Under the pieces are notes generated by a model. It did no database searches. It saw nothing but the letters and a program-made list of their open reading frames with translations, and was not told the DNA's origin. 64,000 nt of DNA from Hydractinia symbiolongicarpus. Its lineage: Eukaryota > Cnidaria > Hydrozoa > Anthoathecata > Hydractiniidae. The stretch is taken from positions 1 to 64,000 of the forward strand of contig NC_079887.1 in assembly GCF_029227915.1 (NCBI RefSeq), read 5' to 3'. Below, piece by piece: positions 49,001-61,200 of the stretch. A program made the position numbers and the translations under genes. Position 1 is the stretch's first letter. Each line of letters begins with the position of its first letter.

Positions 49001-51049
49001 GTTTTAGTGGTGAAAAAAAAATTTAAAAAATCGTTTGGGAAATGAGTTTACTCCCTGGGTACTTTCTTTGTATACATTCGACTATACGGGCCAAGCCCGG
49101 GATTTACGGGAAATCGCGGGATTTCGTTTGCCGGCGATTTAACCTCTTTTATTAAGCCTCTCATCTAAAATGAAAACATTTTTGAAAACTGCAAGTCTCA
49201 TGCGTTTTAGTGGTGAAAAGATAATTGAAAAAATCGTTTCGGAAATGAGTTTACTCACAGGGTACTTTCTTTGTATACATTCGACTATACGGGCCAAGCC
49301 CGGGATTTACGGGAAATCGCGGGTTTTTGTTTGCCGGCGATTAAACAACTTTCATTAAGCGTCTCATCAAAAATGAAAACATTTCTGAAAACTACAAGTC
49401 TCATGCGTTTTAATGGTGAAAATTAATTTAAAAAATCGTTCGGGAAATGAGTTTACTCCCTGGGTACTTTCTTTGTATACTTTTGACTATACGGGCCGAG
49501 TCCGGGATTTACGGGAAGTCGCGGGTTTTCGTTTGCCGGCAATTAAACTTCTTTTATTCAGCGTCTCATCAAAAATGAAAACATTTTTGAAAACTACGAG
49601 TCTCATGCGTTTTAGTGGTGAAAAAAAAATTTAAAAAATCGTTCGGGAAATGAGTTTACTCCCTGGGTACTTTCTTTGTATACATTCGACTATACGGGCC
49701 GAGTCCGGGATTTACGGGAAGTCGCGGGTTTTCGTTTGCCGGCAATTAAACTTCTTTTATTCAGCGTCTCATCAAAAATGAAAACATTTTTGAAAACTAC
49801 AAGTCTCATGCGTTTTAGTGGTGAAAAAAAAATTTAAAAAATCGTTTGGGAAATGAGTTTACTCCCTGGGTACTTTCTTTGTATACATTCGACTATACGG
49901 GCCAAGCCCGGGATTTACGGGAAATCGCGGGATTTCGTTTGCCGGCGATTTAACTGTTTTATTAAGCCTCTCATCTAAAATGAAAACATTTTTGAAAACT
50001 GCAAGTCTCATGCGTTTTAGTGGTGAAAAGATAACTGAAAAAATCGTTTCGGAAATGAGTTTACTCACAGGGTACTTTCTTTGTATACATTCGACTATAC
50101 GGGCCAAGCCCGGGATTTACGGGAAATCGCGGGTTTTCGTTTGCCGGCGATTAAACTTCTTTTATTCAGCGTCTCATCAAAAATGAAAACATTTTTGAAA
50201 ACTACAAGTCTCATGCGTTTTAGTGGTGAAAAAATAATTAAAGAATTCGTTAGGGAAATGAGTTTACTCACTGGGTACTTTCCTTGTATACTTTTGACTA
50301 TACGGGCCGAGACCGGGATTTACGGGAAATCGCGGGTTTTCGTTTGCCGGCGATTAAACTTCTTTTATTCAGCGTCTCATCAAAAATGAAAACATTTTTA
50401 AAAACTACAAGTCTCATGGGCTTTAGTGGTGAAATAATAATTCAAAAAATCGTTTGGGAAATTAGTTTACTCCCTGGGTACTTTCTTTGTATACTTTTGA
50501 CTATACGGGCCGAGTCCGGGATTTACGGGAAATTGCAGGTTTTCGTTTGCCGGCGATTAAATTTCTTTTATTCAGCGTCTCATCAAAAATGAAAACATTT
50601 TTGAAAACTACAAGTCTCATGCGTTTTAGTGGTGAAAAAATAAATTAAAAAATCGTTCGGGAAATGAGTTTACTCCCTTGGTACTATCTTTGTATACTTT
50701 TGACTATACGGGCCAAGACCGGGATTTACGGGAAATCGCGGGTTTTCGTTTGCCGGCGATTAAACCACTTTCATTAAGCGTCTCATCAAAAATGAAAACA
50801 TTTCTGAAAACTACATGTCTCATGCATTTTAGTGGTGAAAAAATAATTTAAAAATTCGTTCGGGAAATGAGTTTACTCACTGGGTACTTTCCTTGTATAC
50901 TTTTGACTATACGGACCGAGTCCGGGATTTACGGGAAATCGCGGGTTTTCGTTTGCCGGCGATTAACCTTCTTTTATTCTGCGTCTCATCAAAAATAAAA
51001 ACATTTTTAAAAACTACAAGTCTCATGGGCTTTAGTGGTGAAATAATAA

Positions 51050-53080
51050 TTTAAATAATCGTTTGGGAAATGAGTTTACTCCCTGGGTACTTTCTTTGTA
51101 TACTTTTGACTATACGGGCCGAGTCCGGGATTTACGGGAAATCGCAGGTTTTCGTTTGCCGGCGCTTAAACTTCTTTTATTCAGCGTCTCATCAAAAATG
51201 AAAACATTTTTGAAAACTACAAGTCTCATGCGTTTTAGTGGTGAAAAAATAAATTAAAAAATCGTTCGGGAAATGAGTTTACTCCCTGGGTACTTTCTTT
51301 GTATACTTTTGACTATGCGGGCCGAGTCCGGGGTTTACGGGAAATGGCGGGTTTTCGTTTGCCGGCGATTAAACTTCTTTCATTCAGCGTCTCATCAAAA
51401 ATAAAAACATTTTTGAAAACTACAAGTCTCAAGCGTTTTAGTGGTGAAATAATAATTTAAATAATCGTTTGGGAAATGAGTTTACTCCCTGGGTACTTTC
51501 TTTGTATACTTTTGACTATACGGGCCGAGTCCGGGATTTACGGGAAATCGCAGGTTTTCGTTTGCCGGCGATTAAACTTCTTTTATTCAGCGTCTCATCA
51601 AAAATGAAAACATTTTTGAAAACTACAAGTCTCATGCGTTTTAGTGGTGAAAAAATAATTAAAGAATTCGTTAGGGAAATGAGTTTACTCACTGGGTACT
51701 TTCCTTGTATACTTTTGACTATACGGGCCGAGTCCGGGATTTACGGGAAGTCGCGGGTTTTCGTTTGCCGGCAATTAAACTTCTTTTATTCAGCGTCTCA
51801 TCAAAAATGAAAACATTTTTAAAAACTACAAGTCTCATGGGCTTTAGTGGTGAAATAATAATTTAAAAAATCGTTCGGGAAATGAGTTTACACCCCGGGT
51901 ACTTTCTTTGTATACTTTTGACTATACGGGCCGAGTCCGGGATTTACGGGAAGTCGCGGGTTTTCGTTTACCGGCGATTAAACTTCTTTTATTCAGCGTC
52001 TCATCAAAAATGAAAACATTTTTAAAAACTACAAGTCTCATGGGCTTTAGTGGTGAAATAATAATTTAAAAAATCGTTCGGGAAATGAGTTTACACCCCG
52101 GGTACTTTCTTTGTATACTTTTGACTATACGGGCCGAGTCCGGGATTTACGGGAAGTCGCGGGTTTTCGTTTACCGGCGATTAAACTTCTTTTATTCAGC
52201 GTCTCATCAAAAATGAAAACATTTTTGAAAACTACAAGTCTCATGCGTTTTAGTGGTGAAAAAATAAATTAAAAAATCGTTCGGGAAATGAGTTTACTCC
52301 CTGGGTACTTTCTTTGTATACTTTTGACTATGCGGGCCGAGTCCGGGGTTTACGGGAAATGGCGGGTTTTCGTTTGCCGGCGATTAAACTTCTTTCATTC
52401 AGCGTCTCATCAAAAATAAAAACATTTTTGAAAACTACAAGTCTCAAGCGTTTTAGTGGTGAAATAATAATTTAAATAATCGTTTGGGAAATGAGTTTAC
52501 TCCCTGGGTACTTTCTTTGTATACTTTTGACTATACGGGCCGAGTCCGGGATTTACGGGAAATCGCAGGTTTTCGTTTGCCGGCGATTAAACTTCTTTTA
52601 TTCAGCGTCTCATCAAAAATGAAAACATTTTTGAAAACTACAAGTCTCATGCGTTTTAGTGGTGAAAAAATAATTAAAGAATTCGTTAGGGAAATGAGTT
52701 TACTCACTGGGTACTTTCCTTGTATACTTTTGACTATACGGGCCGAGTCTGGGATTTACGGGAAGTCGCGGGTTTTCGTTTGCCGGCAATTAAACTTCTT
52801 TTATTCAGCGTCTCATCAAAAATGAAAACATTTTTAAAAACTACAAGTCTCATGGGCTTTAGTGGTGAAATAATAATTTAAAAAATCGTTCGGGAAATGA
52901 GTTTACACCCCGGGTACTTTCTTTGTATACTTTTGACTATACGGGCCGAGTCCGGGATTTACGGGAAGTCGCGGGTTTTCGTTTACCGGCGATTAAACTT
53001 CTTTTATTCAGCGTCTCATCAAAAATGAAAACATTTTTGAAAACTACAAGTCTCATGCGTTTTAGTGGTGAAAAAAAAAT
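51050..53080 (+). repeat. tandem 5-mer (1015-bp) higher-order duplication
   Basis: Blocks beginning near 51469 and 52484 have a 1015-bp offset and encode the same spurious 113-codon frame. They share GAATTCGTTAGGG, TTTCATTCAGCG and TCTCAAGCG variants. The only clear difference I noticed is GAGTCTGGG versus GAGTCCGGG. Confidence 0.8.
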
Positions 53081-53219
53081 TTAAAAAATCGTTTGGGAAA
53101 TGAGTTTACTCCCTGGGTACTTTCTTTGTATACATTCGACTATACGGGCCAAGCCCGGGATTTACGGGAAATCGCGGGATTTCGTTTGCCGGCGATTTAA
53201 CCTCTTTTATTAAGCCTCT

Positions 53220-56200
53220 CATCTAAAATGAAAACATTTTTGAAAACTGCAAGTCTCATGCGTTTTAGTGGTGAAAAGATAATTGAAAAAATCGTTTCGG
53301 AAATGAGTTTACTCACAGGGTACTTTCTTTGTATACATTCGACTATACGGGCCAAGCCCGGGATTTACGGGAAATCGCGGGTTTTTGTTTGCCGGCGATT
53401 AAACAACTTTCATTAAGCGTCTCATCAAAAATGAAAACATTTCTGAAAACTACAAGTCTCATGCGTTTTAATGGTGAAAATTAATTTAAAAAATCGTTCG
53501 GGAAATGAGTTTACTCCCTGGGTACTTTCTTTGTATACTTTTGACTATACGGGCCGAGTCCGGGATTTACGGGAAGTCGCGGGTTTTCGTTTGCCGGCAA
53601 TTAAACTTCTTTTATTCAGCGTCTCATCAAAAATGAAAACATTTTTGAAAACTACAAGTCTCATGCGTTTTAGTGGTGAAAAAAAAATTTAAAAAATCGT
53701 TTGGGAAATGAGTTTACTCCCTGGGTACTTTCTTTGTATACATTCGACTATACGGGCCAAGCCCGGGATTTACGGGAAATCGCGGGATTTCGTTTGCCGG
53801 CGATTTAACCTCTTTTATTAAGCCTCTCATCTAAAATGAAAACATTTTTGAAAACTGCAAGTCTCATGCGTTTTAGTGGTGAAAAGATAATTGAAAAAAT
53901 CGTTTCGGAAATGAGTTTACTCACAGGGTACTTTCTTTGTATACATTCGACTATACGGGCCAAGCCCGGGATTTACGGGAAATCGCGGGTTTTTGTTTGC
54001 CGGCGATTAAACAACTTTCATTAAGCGTCTCATCAAAAATGAAAACATTTCTGAAAACTACAAGTCTCATGCGTTTTAATGGTGAAAATTAATTTAAAAA
54101 ATCGTTCGGGAAATGAGTTTACTCCCTGGGTACTTTCTTTGTATACTTTTGACTATACGGGCCGAGTCCGGGATTTACGGGAAGTCGCGGGTTTTCGTTT
54201 GCCGGCAATTAAACTTCTTTTATTCAGCGTCTCATCAAAAATGAAAACATTTTTAAAAACTACAAGTCTCATGGGCTTTAGTGGTGAAATAATAATTTAA
54301 AAAATCGTTCGGGAAATGAGTTTACACCCCGGGTACTTTCTTTGTATACTTTTGACTATACGGGCCGAGTCCGGGATTTACGGGAAGTCGCGGGTTTTCG
54401 TTTACCGGCGATTAAACTTCTTTTATTCAGCGTCTCATCAAAAATGAAAACATTTTTGAAAACTACAAGTCTCATGCGTTTTAGTGGTAAAAAAAAAATT
54501 TAAAAAATCGTTTGGGAAATGAGTTTACTCCCTGGGTACTTTCTTTGTATACATTCGACTATACGGGCCAAGCCCGGGATTTACGGGAAATCGCGGGTTT
54601 TTGTTTGCCGGCGATTAAACAACTTTCATTAAGCGTCTCATCAAAAATGAAAACATTTCTGAAAACTACAAGTCTCATGCGTTTTAATGGTGAAAATTAA
54701 TTTAAAAAATCGTTCGGGAAATGAGTTTACTCCCTGGGTACTTTCTTTGTATACTTTTGACTATACCGGCCGAGTCCGGGATTTACGGGAAGTCGCGGGT
54801 TTTCGTTTGCCGGCAATTAAACTTCTTTTATTCAGCGTCTCATCAAAAATGAAAACATTTTTGAAAACTACAAGTCTCATGCGTTTTAGTGGTGAAAAAA
54901 AAATTTAAAAAATCGTTTGGGAAATGAGTTTACTCCCTGGGTACTTTCTTTGTATACATTCGACTATACGGGCCAAGCCCGGGATTTACGGGAAATCGCG
55001 GGATTTCGTTTGCCGGCGATTTAACCTCTTTTATTAAGCCTCTCATCTAAAATGAAAACATTTTTGAAAACTGCAAGTCTCATGCGTTTTAGTGGTGAAA
55101 AGATAATTGAAAAAATCGTTTCGGAAATGAGTTTACTCACAGGGTACTTTCTTTGTATACATTCGACTATACGGGCCAAGCCCGGGATTTACGGGAAATC
55201 GCGGGTTTTTGTTTGCCGGCGATTAAACAACTTTCATTAAGCGTCTCATCAAAAATGAAAACATTTCTGAAAACTACAAGTCTCATGCGTTTTAATGGTG
55301 AAAATTAATTTAAAAAATCGTTCGGGAAATGAGTTTACTCCCTGGGTACTTTCTTTGTATACTTTTGACTATACGGGCCGAGTCCGGGATTTACGGGAAG
55401 TCGCGGGTTTTCGTTTGCCGGCAATTAAACTTCTTTTATTCAGCGTCTCATCAAAAATGAAAACATTTTTAAAAACTACAAGTCTCATGGGCTTTAGTGG
55501 TGAAAAGATAATTGAAAAAATCGTTTCGGAAATGAGTTTACTCACAAAGTACTTTCTTTGTATACATTCGACTATACGGGCCAAGCCCGGGATTTACGGG
55601 AAATCGCGGGTTTTCGTTTGCCGGCGATTAAACTTCTTTTATTCTGCGTCTCATCAAAAATAAAAACATTTTGAAAAACTACAAGTCTCATGGGCTTTAG
55701 TGGTGAAATATTAAATTAAATAATCGTTTGGGAAATGAGTTTACTCCCTGGGTACTTTCTTTGTATACTTTTGACTATACGGGCCGAGTCCGGGATTTAC
55801 GGGAAATCGCAGGTTTTCGTTTGCCGGCGATTAAACTTCTTTTATTCAGCGTCTCATCAAAAATGAAAACATTTTTGAAAACTACAAGTCTCATGCGTTT
55901 TAGTGGTGAAAAAATAATTAAAGAATTCGTTAGAGAAATGAGTTTACTCACTGGGTACTTTCTTTGTATACTTTTGACTATACGGGCCGAGACCGGGATT
56001 TACGGGAAATCGCGGGATTTCGTTTGCCGGCGATTTAACCTCTTTTATTAAGCCTCTCATCTAAAATGAAAACATTTTTGAAAACTGCAAGTCTCATGCG
56101 TTTTAGTGGTGAAAAGATAATTGAAAAAATCGTTTCGGAAATGAGTTTACTCACAGGGTACTTTCTTTGTATACATTCGACTATACGGGCCAAGCCCGGG

Positions 56201-59130
56201 ATTTACGGGAAATCGCGGGTTTTTGTTTGCCGGCGATTAAACAACTTTCATTAAGCGTCTCATCAAGAATGAAAACATTTCTGAAAACTACAAGTCTCAT
56301 GCGTTTTAATGGTGAAAATTAATTTAAAAATCGTTCGGGAAATGAGTTTACTCCCTGGGTACTTTCTTTGTATACTTTTGACTATACGGGCCGAGTCGAG
56401 GATTTACGGGAAGTCGCGGGTTTTCGTTTGCCGGCGATTAAACAACTTTCATTAAGCGTCTCATCAAAAATGAAAACATTTCTGAAAACTACAAGTCTCA
56501 TGCGTTTTAATGGTGAAAATTAATTTAAAAAATCGTTCGGGAAATGAGTTTACTCCCTGGGTACTTTCTTTGTATACTTTTGACTATACGGGCCGAGTCC
56601 GGGATTTACGGGAAGTCGCGGGTTTTCGTTTGCCGGCAATTAAACTTCTTTTATTCAGCGTCTCATCAAAAATGAAAACATTTTTGAAAACTACAAGTCT
56701 CATGCGTTTTAGTGGTGAAAAAAAAATTTAAAAAATCGTTTGGGAAATGAGTTTACTCCCTGGGTACTTTCTTTGTATACATTCGACTATACGGGCCAAG
56801 CCCGGGATTTACGGGAAATCGCGGGATTTCGTTTGCCGGCGATTTAACCTCTTTTATTAAGCCTCTCATCTAAAATGAAAACATTTTTGAAAACTGCAAG
56901 TCTCATGCGTTTTAGTGGTGAAAAGATAATTGAAAAAATCGTTTCGGAAATGAGTTTACTCACAGGGTACTTTCTTTGTATACATTCGACTATACGGGCC
57001 AAGCCCGGGATTTACGGGAAATCGCGGGTTTTTGTTTGCCGGCGATTAAACAACTTTCATTAAGCGTCTCATCAAAAATGAAAACATTTCTGAAAACTAC
57101 AAGTCTCATGCGTTTTAATGGTGAAAATTAATTTAAAAAATCGTTCGGGAAATGAGTTTACTCCCTGGGTACTTTCTTTGTATACTTTTGACTATACGGA
57201 CCGAGTCCGGGATTTACGGGAAGTCGCGGGTTTTCGTTTGCCGGCAATTAAACTTCTTTTATTCAGCGTCTCATCAAAAATGAAAACATTTTTAAAAACT
57301 ACAAGTCTCATGGGCTTTAGTGGTGAAAAGATAATTGAAAAAATCGTTTCGGAAATGAGTTTACTCACAGGGTACTTTCTTTGTATACATTCGACTATAC
57401 GGGCCAAGCCCGGGATTTACGGGAAATCGCGGGTTTTCGTTTGCCGGCGATTAAACTTCTTTTATTCTGCGTCTCATCAAAAATAAAAACATTTTGAAAA
57501 ACTACAAGTCTCATGGGCTTTAGTGGTGAAATATTAAATTAAATAATCGTTTGGGAATTGAGTTTACTCCCTGGGTACTTTCTTTGTATACTTTTGACTA
57601 TACGGGCCGAGTCCGGGATTTACGGGAAATCGCAGGTTTTCGTTTGCCGGCGATTAAACTTCTTTTATTCAGCGTCTCATCAAAAATGAAAACATTTTTG
57701 AAAACTACAAGTCTCATGCGTTTTAGTGGTGAAAAAATAATTAAAGAATTCGTTAGGGAAATGAGTTTACTCACTGGGTACTTTCCTTGTATACTTTTGA
57801 CTATACGGGCCGAGACCGAGATTTACGGGAAATCGCGGGATTTCGTTTGCCGGCGATTTAACCTCTTTTATTAAGCCTCTCATCTAAAATGAAAACATTT
57901 TTGAAAACTGCAAGTCTCATGCGTTTTAGTGGTGAAAAGATAATTGAAAAAATCGTTTCGGAAATGAGTTTACTCACAGGGTACTTTCTTTGTATACATT
58001 CGACTATACGGGCCAAGCCCGGGATTTACGGGAAATCGCGGGTTTTTGTTTGCCGGCGATTAAACAACTTTCATTAAGCGTCTCATCAAAAATGAAAACA
58101 TTTCTGAAAACTACAAGTCTCATGCGTTTTAATGGTGAAAATTAATTTAAAAAATCGTTCGGGAAATGAGTTTACTCCCTGGGTACTTTCTTTGTAAACT
58201 TTTGACTATACGGGCCGAGTCCGGGATTTACGGGAAGTCGCGGGTTTTCGTTTGCCGGCAATTAAACTTCTTTTATTCAGCGTCTCATCAAAAATGAAAA
58301 CATTTTTGAAAACTACAAGTCTCATGCGTTTTAGTGGTGAAAAAAAAATTTAAAAAATCGTTTGGGAAATGAGTTTACTCCCTGGGTACTTTCTTTGTAT
58401 ACATTCGACTATACGGGCCAAGCCCGGGATTTACGGGAAATCGCGGGTTTTTGTTTGCCGGCGATTAAACAACTTTCATTAAGCGTCTCATCAAAAATGA
58501 AAACATTTCTGAAAACTACAAGTCTCATGCGTTTTAATGGTGAAAATTAATTTAAAAAATCGTTCGGGAAATGAGTTTACACCCTGGGTACTTTCTTTGT
58601 ATACTTTTGACTATACGGGCCGAGTCCGGGATTTACGGGAAGTCGCGGGTTTTCGTTTGCCGGCAATTAAACTTCTTTTATTCAGCGTCTCATCAAAAAT
58701 GAAAACATTTTTGAAAACTACAAGTCTCATGCGTTTTAGTGGTGAAAAAAAAATTTAAAAAATCGTTTGGGAAATGAGTTTACTCCCTGGGTACTTTCTT
58801 TGTATACATTCGACTATACGGGCCAAGCCCGGGATTTACGGGAAATCGCGGGATTTCGTTTGCCGGCGATTTAACCTCTTTTATTAAGCCTCTCATCTAA
58901 AATGAAAACATTTTTGAAAACTGCAAGTCTCATGCGTTTTAGTGGTGAAAAGATAATTGAAAAAATCGTTTCGGAAATGAGTTTACTCACAGGGTACTTT
59001 CTTTGTATACATTCGACCATACGGGCCAAGCCCGGGATTTACGGGAAATCGCGGGTTTTTGTTTGCCGGCGATTAAACAACTTTCATTAAGCGTCTCATC
59101 AAAAATGAAAACATTTCTGAAAACTACAAG
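53220..59130 (+). repeat. trimer-based higher-order repeat (608 bp, also 1823 bp)
   Basis: GGTGAAAATTAATTT monomers recur at 53471, 54079, 54687 and 55295 (each 608 bp apart). They recur again at 56510, 57118 and 58537, 59145 (608 bp within each pair). The pairs are spaced by 1823 bp (55295 to 57118, and 56066 to 57889). The basic unit is three monomers: one TTTTGAC type with GCAATTAAAC, one ATTCGAC type with GCGATTTAACCTC, and one ATTCGAC type with AACAACTTTCATTAAG. It is duplicated singly and in 9-mer compounds. This is the most regular higher-order region in the window. Confidence 0.87.
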
Positions 59131-61200
59131 TCTCATGCGTTTTAATGGTGAAAATTAATTTAAAAAATCGTTCGGGAAATGAGTTTACTCCCTGGGTACT
59201 TTCTTTGTATACTTTTGACTATACGGGCCGAGTCCGGGATTTACGGGAAGTCGCGGGTTTTCGTTTGCCGGCAATTAAACTTCTTTTATTCAGCGTCTCA
59301 TCAAAAATGAAAACATTTTTAAAAACTACAAGTCTCATGGGCTTTAGTGGTGAAATAATAATTCAAAAAATCGTTTGGGAAATTAGTTTACTCCCTGGGT
59401 ACTTTCTTTGTATACTTTTGACTATACGGGCCGAGTCCGGGATTTACGGGAAATTGCAGGTTTTCGTTTGCCGGCGATTAAATTTCTTTTATTCAGCGTC
59501 TCATCAAAAACGAAAACATTTTTGAAAACTACAAGTCTCATGCGTTTTAGTGGTGAAAAAATAAATTAAAAAATCGTTCGGGAAATGAGTTTACTCCCTG
59601 GGTACTATCTTTGTATACTTTTGACTATACGGGCCAAGACCGGGATTTACGGGAAATCGCGGGTTTTCGTTTGCCGGCGATTAAACCACTTTCATTAAGC
59701 GTCTCATCAAAAATGAAAACATTTCTGAAAACTACATGTCTCATGCATTTTAGTGGTGAAAAAATAATTTAAAAATTCGTTCGGGAAATGAGTTTACTCA
59801 CTGGGTACTTTCCTTGTATACTTTTGACTATACGGACCGAGTCCGGGATTTACGGGAAATCGCGGGTTTTCGTTTGCCGGCGATTAACCTTCTTTTATTC
59901 TGCGTCTCATCAAAAATAAAAACATTTTTAAAAACTACAAGTCTCATGGGCTTTAGTGGTGAAATAATAATTTAAATAATCGTTTGGGAAATGAGTTTAC
60001 TCCCTGGGTACTTTCTTTGTATACTTTTGACTATACGGGCCGAGTCCGGGATTTACGGGAAATCGCAGGTTTTCGTTTGCCGGCGCTTAAACTTCTTTTA
60101 TTCAGCGTCTCATCAAAAATGAAAACATTTTTGAAAACTACAAGTCTCATGCGTTTTAATGGTGAAAATTAATTTAAAAAATCGTTCGGGAAATGAGTTT
60201 ACTCCCTGGGTACTTTCTTTGTATACTTTTGACTATACGGGCCGAGTCCGGGATTTACGGGAAGTCGCGGGTTTTCGTTTGCCGGCAATTAAACTTCTTT
60301 TATTCAGCGTCTCATCAAAAATGAAAACATTTTTAAAAACTACAAGTCTCATGGGCTTTAGTGGTGAAATAATAATTCAAAAAATCGTTTGGGAAATTAG
60401 TTTACTCCCTGGGTACTTTCTTTGTATACTTTTGACTATACGGGCCGAGTCCGGGATTTACGGGAAATTGCAGGTTTTCGTTTGCCGGCGATTAAATTTC
60501 TTTTATTCAGCGTCTCATCAAAAACGAAAACATTTTTGAAAACTACAAGTCTCATGCGTTTTAGTGGTGAAAAAATAAATTAAAAAATCGTTCGGGAAAT
60601 GAGTTTACTCCCTGGGTACTATCTTTGTATACTTTTGACTATACGGGCCAAGACCGGGATTTACGGGAAATCGCGGGTTTTCGTTTGCCGGCGATTAAAC
60701 CACTTTCATTAAGCGTCTCATCAAAAATGAAAACATTTCTGAAAACTACATGTCTCATGCATTTTAGTGGTGAAAAAATAATTTAAAAATTCGTTCGGGA
60801 AATGAGTTTACTCACTGGGTACTTTCCTTGTATACTTTTGACTATACGGACCGAGTCCGGGATTTACGGGAAATCGCGGGTTTTCGTTTGCCGGCGATTA
60901 ACCTTCTTTTATTCTGCGTCTCATCAAAAATAAAAACATTTTTAAAAACTACAAGTCTCATGGGCTTTAGTGGTGAAATAATAATTTAAATAATCGTTTG
61001 GGAAATGAGTTTACTCCCTGGGTACTTTCTTTGTATACTTTTGACTATACGGGCCGAGTCCGGGATTTACGGGAAATCGCAGGTTTTCGTTTGCCGGCGC
61101 TTAAACTTCTTTTATTCAGCGTCTCATCAAAAATGAAAACATTTTTGAAAACTACAAGTCTCATGCGTTTTAGTGGTGAAAAAATAATTAAAGAATTCGT
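59130..61200 (+). repeat. tandem 5-mer (1014-bp) higher-order duplication
   Basis: Copies starting near 59145 and 60159 share the AAAAACGAAAACATTTTTG variant, ACATGTCTCATGCATTTTAG, GATTAACCTTC and GGCGCTTAAAC at a constant 1014-bp offset. A partial relative with the last three variants lies near 50800-51200. Confidence 0.85.
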
